From Sanderia malayensis (taxonomy: Eukaryota > Cnidaria > Scyphozoa > Semaeostomeae > Pelagiidae), in the NCBI GenBank assembly GCA_013076295.1, contig RQOL01000876.1, positions 4,154,001 to 4,218,000 on the forward strand: a stretch of 64,000 nucleotides of DNA, written 5' to 3'. Position numbers and translations under genes: made by a program. Every line of letters starts with the position of its first letter. Positions within the stretch are counted from its first letter, which is position 1. The notes under the pieces were generated by a model. The model was not told the DNA's origin and searched no databases. It was given only the letters and a program-made list of their open reading frames with translations. Shown here one piece after another: positions 46,701 through 58,100 of the stretch.

Positions 46701-49700
46701 GAAAATATTTTCAAGGTGAAACATCCATTATTCTGTACATGATCTGACGTGGCATTCTTTTATCGAACATGCGATTCTTGACTGAATCAAAATCTTTTTC
46801 ATTGCAGGAATTGCTCTTTGCTCTTCGTGTAGCACTGCATCTCCAAAGAAGGTATACTTTTTTAATCATACCCTATTCATATACGTATTTCCAATCAGTT
46901 TTATTGTGCAAGTTTTATATGCATTAAACAGTTGTGACGTGTACTTTAAAGTGTGGCTTTTGTTCTATTCCTTTAAAAGGCCCAAAAGTCATCGTTAGAT
47001 AGCCTCGTCAAAGTATTCAAGCTTCAGAAGCAGTCGAACAATGATGATTACAAATCAGAGCTCAGGGGGCTGAGCAGATTCTACCAAAGTCTGGAAAGTC
47101 ATGAGGTATGCGTTTCGGCATTATCTTCACGAGTTTATACCCTTAAATGCATTATTTAGAATTCCTTTCTGGAGGTAGCATTGGTTTTAAAGTAGGGTGA
47201 GATGCTTATTTGTTCGTTTTTTCTTTGTTCAGTCTTGTTTTGAGGCGTTGAAAGGAATCTTAGCAGCCTTGCACGAAGAAATTATCGTGGCTAAGAAAAC
47301 TGGGAAAGTCAAGCGAACATGTCTTAGAAGATGCAGGTAAAATCTCCTACAAAAAGAAGGCTATATTTTCTATTATTGTTCATTCAATCTCAGCATACCT
47401 CAAGGACGGACGTATATGCTACTTGATGTAAAATACCTGTGTAGTTTATCTATTTTGCAAAGAATCAGAAGTGTGGACCCTTTTTACTAGAGGACGCTCA
47501 AATATGCAAATATGTGATGTAGATGCATCAAAGGAGGAACTTCTAAACAGAGCATTGAATTGCAGCATTTTTATTTCGCAGGCAGTCAACCCGTGCTAAT
47601 CATTCCATAATCAGCCACATATTTAGAGGACACATGAGACAACGGGTATGTGTTTCATCTTTGACAATAGAAAACACGGGAGTCGCTAAAGGGTGTGGGG
47701 TACTGGATGTATATTTCATGTGGCACAATTGAGATATTAGCAGCCGTTCTGAAGTAGATCTCTTGAAGTATGACTTTGCTGCTGCAGTTATTGCTCTTAA
47801 TAATCTCTCATTTATTCATGACATGTCGTCTGGTTGATATGTATAACTGTAGACTGTATGGTTTTGTTTCGTGTTTAAGGCTGAGTGTCCTTGTGGACAT
47901 GTCAACATTGAGCACGAAGCCTTCACCTCTTTACCAATATCCTTCTCAACTTCGGATACCAAAACGATCGGTGAGTTTGAAGAGAGAAATATAGACGCTT
48001 TTACAACCCACGTATAGCCAGATATTGTTAATTCAAATGTTAGTTTTTAATCCACAATGATTTTAATTTCTTACAGTTTTACCAGTAACGAGTTACAGTG
48101 CTGGTGGCAGTTGTTTGATTCAAAAGTAAGCGAATATCTCCATATTATATCAACTTAGTATGTGTGTATGTTGTCGATCAACTGCTTGAGACACGCGTCT
48201 TTCAGCTGGTGACTCGGTAACAGGGAACAGGGCACAGGGAGCAGGGAAACAAGGAGGAGATAGATTCATAATTGTCCAACACAAGTCGTTAGACTCATTG
48301 CATTACGTCGCAGTGCCTCGCATGCAACTCGCTCAATAGAAGAGAGGGAGCAAAACGAGTGAGGCACAGGGACACAAAGTAGTGAGTCTAACAAGTCATT
48401 ACATGATGATTATGACTAAGATGATGATGATGATGATGATGACTATGATGACGTGAATATTAACGATGAATGAGAATTTTATTGCTGCTGTTATGTTTTC
48501 CCTCGTATATGAAGCCTGACCAATGTTATTCTACATAGGTACTTCATTTGTTTTAATCAATGGACAACTGTTGCTAATCTGATATCGAAGATTCGGAAAC
48601 TCAATTCAAAGCTCAGCAGTCGGGTCGTCGTGGCATCAGTTGAAGAAAATGATATTCTTCATATCCATGTAAGTAATCTGTGATGCTTTAAAGATAAGTT
48701 GTTTTAAACATTTGATTGATGGCTAATTTTCTATGACTTGTAATGCCTTTTGCATATCAATCTTAATAGGTTTTAGACTTTACGTTGATGTGTATTGCTT
48801 TTGGTTGTAGGATGGCAACTCAGCTGTTTTCGAAGCGATGTGCAAAGATGGAGAGCTGCAGGCATTCGAGGAGGCATTGACAACTCATGGAGAAGCCAAG
48901 CAGAATGGAAAGGAGGCTGACGAATCCGACTACCCTTACACTAGCACTCCTGCTGTCACAGATATGTCTGACTTCGAAGCGAACCAAGCGAAAGAAGAAA
49001 CTGATCTGAGAAAGCCGACTGATAATAACGGACGCTCTCCAAGAAGCGAATGCACCGTTGTGCCTCTTGTGTTCAAGGCCTCCCATGTGAGTATTGATGT
49101 TCTTATACTAAGTTAATAGCACTCTCGTGGATTGTAGAGCATGAAATGGTAAGATATGCTTAAAGCGGGTATTCTCTTGAAGGCACTCTTAATAGCACTT
49201 TATAGCACTCTCGTGTATTGTAAAACATGACATGGTAAGACTTAAAGCGGGTATTCCCTTGGATAAGAAAAGAGATACTTTTGAGGCAATTCCTCTTGGG
49301 CTATTGACATTATTGACATTAAACGTCTTGATATTTTAGCATTTATGTCTCTTACCTTTTGGGGCATCATTGCGTTCTTTGGGACAATATCTTGGGACAA
49401 ATCTATAATAAAGCCTCTCTTGTAGCCTTTCAGCTGATAAATCCTTTATCTTAATAACATGTTTTGAATGTCAAGAGCATTATTAATTGTTACTTTTGCT
49501 TGTTATTCAGGTGGCAGACGATAGTTGTTACTGCCAACCGGCGTTCGTTCGTCTTCCCAAGCTCATCAATGGTGGAAGGTTCTCCAGAGTCTGTTCACAA
49601 CTACTTGGTCTGTCTGAATGCGATTTTGCAAGAATTTACGTATCCATCAAGCATTTGCAGGTATGCGCTCGAAGTTTCTAACTGATCAATAATATCTTCA

Positions 49701-52268
49701 GGGACCAATGTGCATCAGGCTTTATTATGGGACAATGACTGTATGGGACAATGAGTCTACGAGTTTGCTTTTTTAATAAGTAATGCTTAGATGCTTACGG
49801 GCAAATACAGGAGCGCACATTGGAAAAATGAGTGGAAGGGGTTAGACAACCCTTATGACCCCTAATGTTTCCCCTTGAGCAAATAGCTCATCAATTTCTG
49901 AAATGCTGTCAGATTTATTAAGAACTGCTCCCTATGTTTTGGAAACTATTTGGAAATCAGGTATCTCCAGCCCCCATAAACGCTACCATGGTCCTGATAA
50001 GTGCTTCATTGTTATATAGAACAACCAATGCCTGCTTTGCTCTGATGTTTCTTGCTCTGGCTGTCATTGGAAAGCATCGAGAACAGTAACACTGGGACCA
50101 ATGTGCAAAATAGTCACGTACATAATTCCATCAATGCTTAGAAGGCCACCCGAGATAATAGAGCATACAACATTGACATCTGGCAACCCCGCTAGCATCT
50201 GGTCAATTGAAGAAGGCTTGGCATGCTTTCGTAAGCAGTAAGTGTAATTGTTTGCTATAAATTATACTATAGTGCAGTTTTCGTATTATTCATAACACGA
50301 AGAACTGTTTATAAAGGGATATGTTGCCATAGCTAGTTTTGAGAGCGTAAATGCAATCTGCATTTAATAAAAATGCAACGAACACAAAGTTTAAAGAACA
50401 AATTTAGCCGCATTGTTATGTTTGCAAAGATTTAAACATGGAATAAAACACAGCCTACGCAAATATACTTTATTGCTGCTGCAATAAAGGCAATTAAATT
50501 TTTATTAAATATTTTTCCCTATAGATCTAGCGCAGCTGTCTGCTCAGTCTGCGGAGAAAATGAACAAGTTGTGACTACGAGATCCGTCATAAACCACCCA
50601 GATATCCTTGTTATCAAAATTGACAGGTGAACTATCTTGCTAATTACGTAGAATTAAGTAAAATTATTTGGATTATTAAGATTTTAATCAGCAGGATTAA
50701 AGCATCTATTTTTAATCTCGTTCGCTTGTGTGTTGTTCGCAGGAGCAAAATGAGAAATATTTGCTTGACCTATCCTCGTTTTGGATTTGCACCTGCTCTT
50801 TCGAAATCTGTCAAGCAAAGGAGGCTGTACAATTTATCTGGCATTGTAACTTCAAGGAGAGGTGAGATTTGCTGAAACTTCCATTTTCTAAGATTTGCTG
50901 ATTGTGTAATAAAATTATGCTAATTGAAGTATGTTGTCTGGGGCTTAAGTCGTATTGATGCTGTATTGCATGCAATGATTTATGCTGATTTATTCTTGCA
51001 GCTAACTTTGGAAGCAACAACCGAGAGTTGACAAAGTACAGTTTCTTGAATTCGACAGAAAAGTCAGCCAACCTTTCAGGAGAAAAGGTATCATTGCAAA
51101 TTATCATCTTTTATCTTTGATTTTAATCTCGATACATGAAGAAGCCTGATGCTAAATGTAATCTTGATTGATCATTGTTATAATGAATATTGTATAGATT
51201 ATTATTATTATTGTATTGATTATTATTATAGCAAACATCATTGATCATTATTATGGTGAATTTCATGGATTTTTATTCTTGTCAATATTATTATCACTTG
51301 ATTTTTTCCAGAGTGAAGACTCTCATGATCAAATAGACATGCTTGTATACTGCAAAGCTCAGACGACTGTTGGTATGAATCTTGTTCCAAGCACAATCAT
51401 TTTACCTCCTTGTTTAGATGCTCATAATAGTAGATTCTAGAAACCGCTAAGGATATATTTTATGACGATTGGTTTGCAGACCAAGGAAAAAAGAAAAAGG
51501 TCACAGCCACAGCCACTCGCTATCTCAACACGAGTAAAGTCACTGCGAGAAAGAAGCGAATTCAGGAATTGTCATCTTCATTTCAAAAGCTCGAACGACG
51601 CAACGTATGATTTCAAATCACTGATTACTTGATGATTGACAAGTTGATTCTAAGTCATTGACTTTTTGGTGATTGATAGGTTGGGTCGAAATTACTGATT
51701 GCTTGGTGATTCGCTCTAGCGTATTCCTGTTCTGCCGATATCTAACCATTAATCACGACAATCATTGAATCAACATATTGAGCTTAATATAGATCACGCT
51801 TGTACTATAATATTTTAACCAATTGTCTACAGGTTGATGCGAAAGTAAATGACAGAACAAGGCAAGTAAAGGGAGCAGCAGGATTTCCAGGTAATGACTG
51901 TGAAGTATCAAGAAGTGAATATGTGTGCACGTATTTATTTCTTTACACTTCTGATTCATTTTGATTTGTTGCAATATTTGTACAGCGATGTTGATTGTGT
52001 AATACCAATCGCTACAATTGTAAGTGTGAAGAAAGTTGCGAATATGAGAAAGACGGTGTTGATGAAGAACACCGTCTTTGATGGTATTTCACCGAAGATG
52101 AGGATGATATTTGTGCATCTGCTGATTAATATGAAGTGCAAATTTAATCTTGCAGATGGAGGTAGTGAACGAACGCCAAGAGACGATGATACTGCATCAG
52201 TATGCAACTGCACTCGATGTCGATGCCTGCAAAAATGTGCAGAACAGGTAATGTGCAGAACAAAATGA
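43734..52268 (+). CDS. Ubiquitin-specific-protease-fold protein lacking apparent catalytic residues
   Basis: About 23 exons with mutually compatible phases, beginning MDELKEEKRVKRF (43734-43751, 43915-43992). USP landmarks: the Cys-box region reads SSRITAAVNCLLTIEPMRKYF (exon 46513-46715), matching NTC.MNAA.QCL..T..LR.YF of active enzymes but with Ser in place of the nucleophile; the QQDA..FL..LHEEL element reads ESCFEALKGILAALHEEI; the fingers begin FRGHMRQRAECPCGH and end VCSVCGENEQ. Between them sits a long insertion like the UBL insert of USP4/11/15/31/43 (TVANLISKIRKLN ... VVVASVEEND). The His-box region LYNLSGIVTSRRANFGSNN has no GHY. A polybasic tail (KKRIQELSS) and CNCTRCRC cysteines follow. 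With no intron after 52,249, translation ends at TGA 52266-52268; alternatively the next exon joins the ankyrin gene. Probably a ubiquitin-binding pseudoenzyme (inference). Confidence 0.7.
44161..45235. mobile_element. Palindromic mariner-like element in the USP-like gene
   Basis: About 1,075 bases. Ends TACACTGGGCTTCCAAAAGT and its complement ...CTTTTGGAACCCCAGTGTA. Inverted arms extend about 420 bases each (44161-44583 and 44812-45235) around a 230-base centre; arms are about 90 percent alike. Terminal TA plus the sequence CCAAAAGTATTGCAACGCC are typical of mariner/Tc1 ends. No transposase. Confidence 0.85.
48415..48445. repeat. GAT/ATG trinucleotide microsatellite
   Basis: ATGATGATGATGATGATGA tract in an intron of the USP-like gene. 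Confidence 0.9.
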
Positions 52269-52717
52269 CCATCGATTGTGCATAACATATACAACAAATG
52301 CAGTGAAAATTCGCATGCATGAACCTGGATTTTTATGTAGAGCCTGTATTGGTTCTAAGCGATGAAATACATTTTAGTAATTTATACTGGGATAGGCTGT
52401 CTGAAGTTGAGCAATGGCTTGAGTTTCACCATGAAATATATAGGATAAATATTGAGATTTTAGGCTGTAGAATGTTTCAAATGGGTGGTTCTTATATGCG
52501 GGTCTTTACTGTACACATACTTACACAAACATACAAGGTTGCCTTATGAAGAGGTTGGGTTACGTTACTGGGAACTAAACAAGCTGATGTGGAGAAAAAG
52601 CATAGATTTTTCTGTGGAAAGGTTGTTGTATTTCGATGCCTCTAATGGCAGCACATGTCAATGTATTGTGACAGTAACTACCAATCAGTTATACGTAATT
52701 GTTTTCATTCTTTTGCA

Positions 52718-54495
52718 ATGTTAAAGATACGTGGAAGTGCCAGCACAACGATAGAAAACATCAAGTTGAACGACGACCAGATTAGGCAACTGAAAGAGTA
52801 AGCACAGAGCAGCTTTAATTCAGTTACTACAATGAGTTATGTATGTGAGCTTTGCTTTTTTAAGCGCACATATGTGGCTGTTTTCGTTTTTTATAGAAGT
52901 GTCTCTACACCAAACGCCAGCACTACCGTTCAATTGCACCGAGCCATTCTCAAGCAAGATCTCAGGTTAGTTGATGTACACGGCTGTACATAAGCAAAGC
53001 AACGTTTTGGCAAATGCCAAGCAAAGCATTTTTAACATTGTGATTATAGGGGAAAATGCCCCCATAGGCCCCAGCCTGGCTACCGTAGTAAAGAGAAAAT
53101 ATTCCCTAGTAATGAGCTGTTTTAGAGGCCATTTCACCCCCGCAGAATTCTTTAAAAGCTGCTGTGATGCCAAATGCATATGCATAGCCATTATTCAAAC
53201 TAGGCATAGGCTCATAGATTAAATTGATGACATCACTTCCTATTGAGTTATATCTTCCTTCAAGGCGTGCAGTGAGTCTGTTGAAGCGAGGCTCGAACCC
53301 CAACGAGTTGGTGGATGGAATCGCAGCCGTTCATCTTGCTGCTGGCATGCAGTTGCCAATGGGATATTTCTTCACGAAGTTGCTAATAGATCACGATGCA
53401 GATCCAAACTTGAAGACTTCAGATGGTGTCACACCTGTACAACTTGCTTCGATGTGGAACCGAGCTGAGACTCTTAGGTTTGCGCCACTTTACATGCTGT
53501 ACTATACTATACTATACTATTTACAATGTTATATTATACTATACCATAGTATGCAATGCAAGCCAACACTCGCCAAGATATGATAGATCATGTTATAATC
53601 TTTGATCAATTTTTTTAGATTTTTAAGTTACCATGGGGGTGATTTGACATCGACGAATGACATAATCGAAATCCCAAAAAGAATAAAATCCAGGTTGTCC
53701 AATGTTTACTCTCAACCTGCTGCCACACCGAAGGCATTTCCTGCGAAGCAACAAGTGCATTCACCCCTTAGCAGCCGCGAGACGCCCGAAAACAGTCCAA
53801 ACTACAGCGAGGCTGACCTCCGTTTGAAGAGTCTCATCCAACTGCAGAGAAGTTTGAGAGAACACCACAGAATCATGAAAGATGCCACTGGGCCTGTTGA
53901 TGAGTTTGAGCACTTGAAACTGCGCAGCATTGCATCTGTGAAGGAGACAATAACCCGAGGCCAACAGACGGACGATGATATGACGTCACGAGATGACGAT
54001 TCAAGGATGAATTTGAATCTATGCGACATACGAGGCATGTCTGGTTCAGGGCGAAGAATTGGAGCTGATGTTGAGTACTCAGATTTCTCTATTGGTTATT
54101 CACAGGACTCTGTCCTGCAAGAGCTTGACGAGGCAGATTTCCCTGCACAACAACAACAACACGATGATTTGAATAGCAGTAACGCTGCTACTAAGGCACC
54201 CAGCTCTGTTGCCGCGTGTAATTCTGGCGTGATTAACCTCTCCACATTGGAAGAGGACACAGACAATGTGATTTATTACTCACTGAGATCGCACATGCGC
54301 AGTGGAGGACCTCGTGGTGGTGATGGTCATCGGTTGCTGCGCTTTTGCTGCGGTGGTGCAAGGAGTCATGGCCCGCCGAGGCAGCAACACCAACCGCATC
54401 GCACTACTGCAATGCTCAGTGGAATCAGGAGCTATTTCAGAGGAAAGCTCGTAAGTTTTAGAGAGTTTGTGCACGCAGTAAGGAGTAACGCGTAG
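52718..54495 (+). CDS. ANKLE1-like ankyrin-repeat protein without LEM or GIY-YIG domains
   Basis: Exons begin 52718 (ATG TTA AAG ATA) or, if spliced from upstream, 52727; donor near 52,798, then about 52,899-52,966, 53,266-53,477 and 53,620-54,495. Two to three ankyrin repeats: LHRAILKQDLRRAVSLLKRG, then GIAAVHLAAGMQLP and DHDADPNLKTSDGVTPVQLA, then RFLSYHGGDL. The phrase AAVHLAAG and the repeat spacing match the N-terminus of ANKLE1/LEM-3, structure-specific DNA endonucleases. The remaining 290 residues are disordered (Ser, Gln, Asp-rich). No LEM fold and no GIY-YIG nuclease is seen before the stop at 54493-54495. A good donor GGAAAGCTC|GTAAGT at 54,450 could lead to further exons, but none was found before ZCCHC14. 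Could be a separate gene or the 3' part of the USP-like gene, since the phase at 52,727 is compatible. Confidence 0.6.
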
Positions 54496-55114
54496 GAATT
54501 AAATTATTGTATAGTTTTGTTTTCTTGAGAGATAGTAGTCTTCGTTTATGAAGTGTTGTTAGGGAGAATACTGTGTATGTTTATACACTATTTCGGTTTT
54601 TGCTGGTGTAGCTAGCTGGGTTTTTTTATTTGCAAGTGTTTAAACTTTTAAGCAAAGTCAGTTAAGTCGTCCATTGTTATTTATAAACAATGTTATTTTT
54701 ATTGTTATTCTAACAAGGTTTATATTTGAATTTCTTTATAGCATTGTTCATAGATTGTCTAAATAGTTTTAATTCTGAATGTTTGTGAGCTATACTTAAT
54801 GAATGTTGTAATTTTGAAGAGAATATGAATTTTAAGCGCCTTGGGCCTCTAGTCTTGTTTATTCTCCGCGCATGCATTCTCTGCTTGAGGGCACGTGATA
54901 CCAAGTATTCTTGGAAGCTAGTGCGCATGATCAATGATTAGTCGAGACTGCCACTGCTTGTATTTGTGACACTAAGACGAAAAGCTTGGGTAAAAGTTTA
55001 TTAAAAATAAATTCAATAGATATCTATATTGCATTAAAAGGTTGTTCATAAAGTGGAGATGAAGTGTATTATTTAGGTTGTGTTGCTATTTCGGATACAC
55101 TGTGTATAGCTGAG
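54496..55114. other. Intergenic, ankyrin gene 3' UTR and ZCCHC14 5' region
   Basis: No coding exon with LEM or nuclease motifs found. A GC-richer patch at 54,835-54,960 may be the ZCCHC14 promoter (inference). Confidence 0.5.
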
Positions 55115-58100
55115 ATGATTTGCAAAGAAGACATCGCGGTTTGGTTCAAGGGCCTAGAAGGCGATGAGCGAATTGAATTAATGTGCAGCTTACTCGATTG
55201 TTGTTTGCCACTAGAGCTTCGGTTTTTAGGCACGTATATTGAGTATGCTGCCAATAAACATTACTCTAATCTACAGAGATATGAAAGAACTGCAAATGAT
55301 GCTACGTTTGGCCAACTGAAAAATTTGCACGATTCTACAATTCGTAGAAAATTCTGCATCTATCTTGCCTTGCTCTATTCGCACAACAAGAAAGCTGCAA
55401 CCGATTTATTTAAGTTTCTCGAACATTTTGACCCCGATGAATGTGTATCTGGCAAGGACGATAGTCTATCTGTCAATGGAATGTTGTATGCCGACGATGA
55501 AGCTTACGGGAACGAAATTAAGCTGCTATTTTCAATGGGATCATATCACCCTGCGTTTACGTTTCAACAGAAAGAAATTTTACGCAGCAAGTTTCGTAAC
55601 CAAAAGAATAGCAATAAAAACACCACTGAGACAGGAAACTTGGAAAGTAAGATTGCAGATAAAGAAGAATTAGTTACTAATGAAATTCCAACAACTTCAG
55701 AGTCGAACCAGGTAAAGCAGATACGATTTTATTATTTTAAAGGATTTTCTTAATGTAGTAGCAGGATGTTTTATTTTTTTTCTGGCACATGTACGGGTCG
55801 ATAAAAACTCCAAAAATTTTAAAACGTAAACAACTATAAAAGTTTGATGGTTAACATGCCCCTTTCATTCACTAATCATAATACCTACTATTTAGAATTA
55901 TCGAAGTGACAGACAATTTTTGAGGATATAAGAATATGATTCATTAATGTTGACTGATTCGACATGATTTATATCAGATTAATTAAGAGTGCATCAGGGC
56001 TATGATCAATGAATTTATCAGTGAAGAACCTTATCTGAAAATTTTAACATTTAAATTTTTAAAAGTAATCACAGAAATGTATGAAAAACAAAAACTAATA
56101 TAACGTCTGCCTTGGTTTGTCAGAAAAAACGACATGCCCATTCATTCTCAGCTTACTTATGTGGCTAGCAGGTAGTTTATCATACATTTGAATTTAAATT
56201 TAAACAGAAGAACAATGCAGTTTTTCTTACTTCCAGTTCAAGAAATTAACATGTCCCTGTTACAAGAACAGGCATCGCAAATTGAACATTTGCAACGTTG
56301 CAGATTATGTTGGATTACCAGCTGGGTCACCATGTGAGGAAATACACAGGAATATCTCCAGAAAAACTCTGATTGTTCTGCTGATCGTCTTGTTTTCTTT
56401 TGACTTCAGGAAAGTAAATTGAAAAAAACCAGGTCAAGCTCATCTCTTGGCTCCAAAGAAACATCCCATGAAGGGATTAAAAGAAGCCCACAAGTTGTAA
56501 AAGGATTGAATGAAATTGGACTTTCCTCTGATATATCAAGCTTATCTTTGGCCACTGCTGGTAAGTTGTAATTTCTAATGTGATTGCTTTTATAATTGCT
56601 TCTTGCTCGCATCCTTACTTCACTTGATATCATCCATCCTTACTTCGCAATTTTCATATCATAAATCCTTACTTCGCAATTTTCATGTTAAAGAATTGAT
56701 AATATCTTTCATAAAAACTATTGATTGACATAATGTAGTGCACTGGTATTATCCAACATAACATAATACACATTTTTTGTTGCTGAAGGCTGATTTATTT
56801 TCCAAGAAAGGAATGTTTGAGTAAGATTAACTGACTGTTGTTTTGAAAAGAAATAATTTTTATTGATCCAATAATAAATTCGAGGAGTTTGATTATTTTT
56901 GCGTTTGATATTATGTCAGGGATGGTGAAAAATCACTGCAATTAACTTGTAAAGTAGCTGCAAAGCTTGCAAATAAATTATATGATTTCCAACCTGGGAC
57001 TTATGCATTTTGGGATGTTTATTGATGATGAATTTGTGGCTAATTTGAAGGGGCTCAAACGACAGGGTGCCTATAAAGGGGGCTATTTGAGGATTTACAG
57101 CATAGTCATGTCTATCTCATATTTCACGCGCAGCATCAAGCCATTGAGTGGTACATCAAGATTGTTCATCTGATCAAATTCTCATGCCAGTCTTTATGGG
57201 TTTTAGTCATATTATTTATGATACATGTTTGACTTCAATGGATGCAATGTTAGCTGGGTTATTTGTAACCTCAAGTACCTGTTGTTAGTATCATGTTACA
57301 AAGACAGCCAACTTCTGTTTTCTCCGAACATAGAATTGAGAGAAACTTTATTGTTTCCATTCAACCTTCCAAGGAGGGAATTCTATTTTATTCTGATAAC
57401 AATGCCACAAAGGCTGTTGACATGTACCGTATCAATTTGACCAGATGTAAAAACTGCATTGTTGCTTTAATGTCTCCGATTCTACTTCATGTATGATGTG
57501 AGATATCACGCTTCAAATCAGTAGAGTAAGGCTTACTACAAGCGTCGTGCCAGCGCCGTACCGTCCTGGCAGTTTTCTGGTACGACACTAGCACGACTTG
57601 ACACGCCTGTTCAATCCAGACGTCGTGCCAGCGCCGTACTGGAGTAAAATATCCTGGCACGGCACGGCGCTGGCACGACGTTGTTTGTAGTAAAGCTAAG
57701 TCCCCACATATAAGAAACAGACATATAGGAAACTCGAACTCGATCCTGCTTGCTTGCAGAGAACAATAGGAAAAACAATGGTCTTTTGTTCAAAAACAAT
57801 ATGCTGTACTAAAAAGTCTTATGCGGGGACTTACTGTGTTGGAATGATGCAACATTTGACTGTGGGAAATGGATCTCAGAAAGAGCATCCGTCATTTGAT
57901 AGCTACATTCCGTTATTGTATTATTGAAGCTGTCAAACAAGCACACTCAAACAGCCACTAATCCAAGCGTCTTTTCTGTTACGTCCCAACAATGCTGAAT
58001 ACAATGACTCAGCTGTTTCAGAATACACCCTCGGTTCGGTACTGTTGTGTCCAAGACAACAGAGCTCAGAATCAGGGAAATTCAGTCGTTAACTACCAGT

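Noticed and set aside
52967..53222. Open frames on both strands in an ankyrin-gene intron
   Set aside because: Lie between two well supported exons and have no domain.
56967..57496. Three open frames of about 70 residues in ZCCHC14 intron 2
   Set aside because: No splice sites in the right phase and no recognisable protein.
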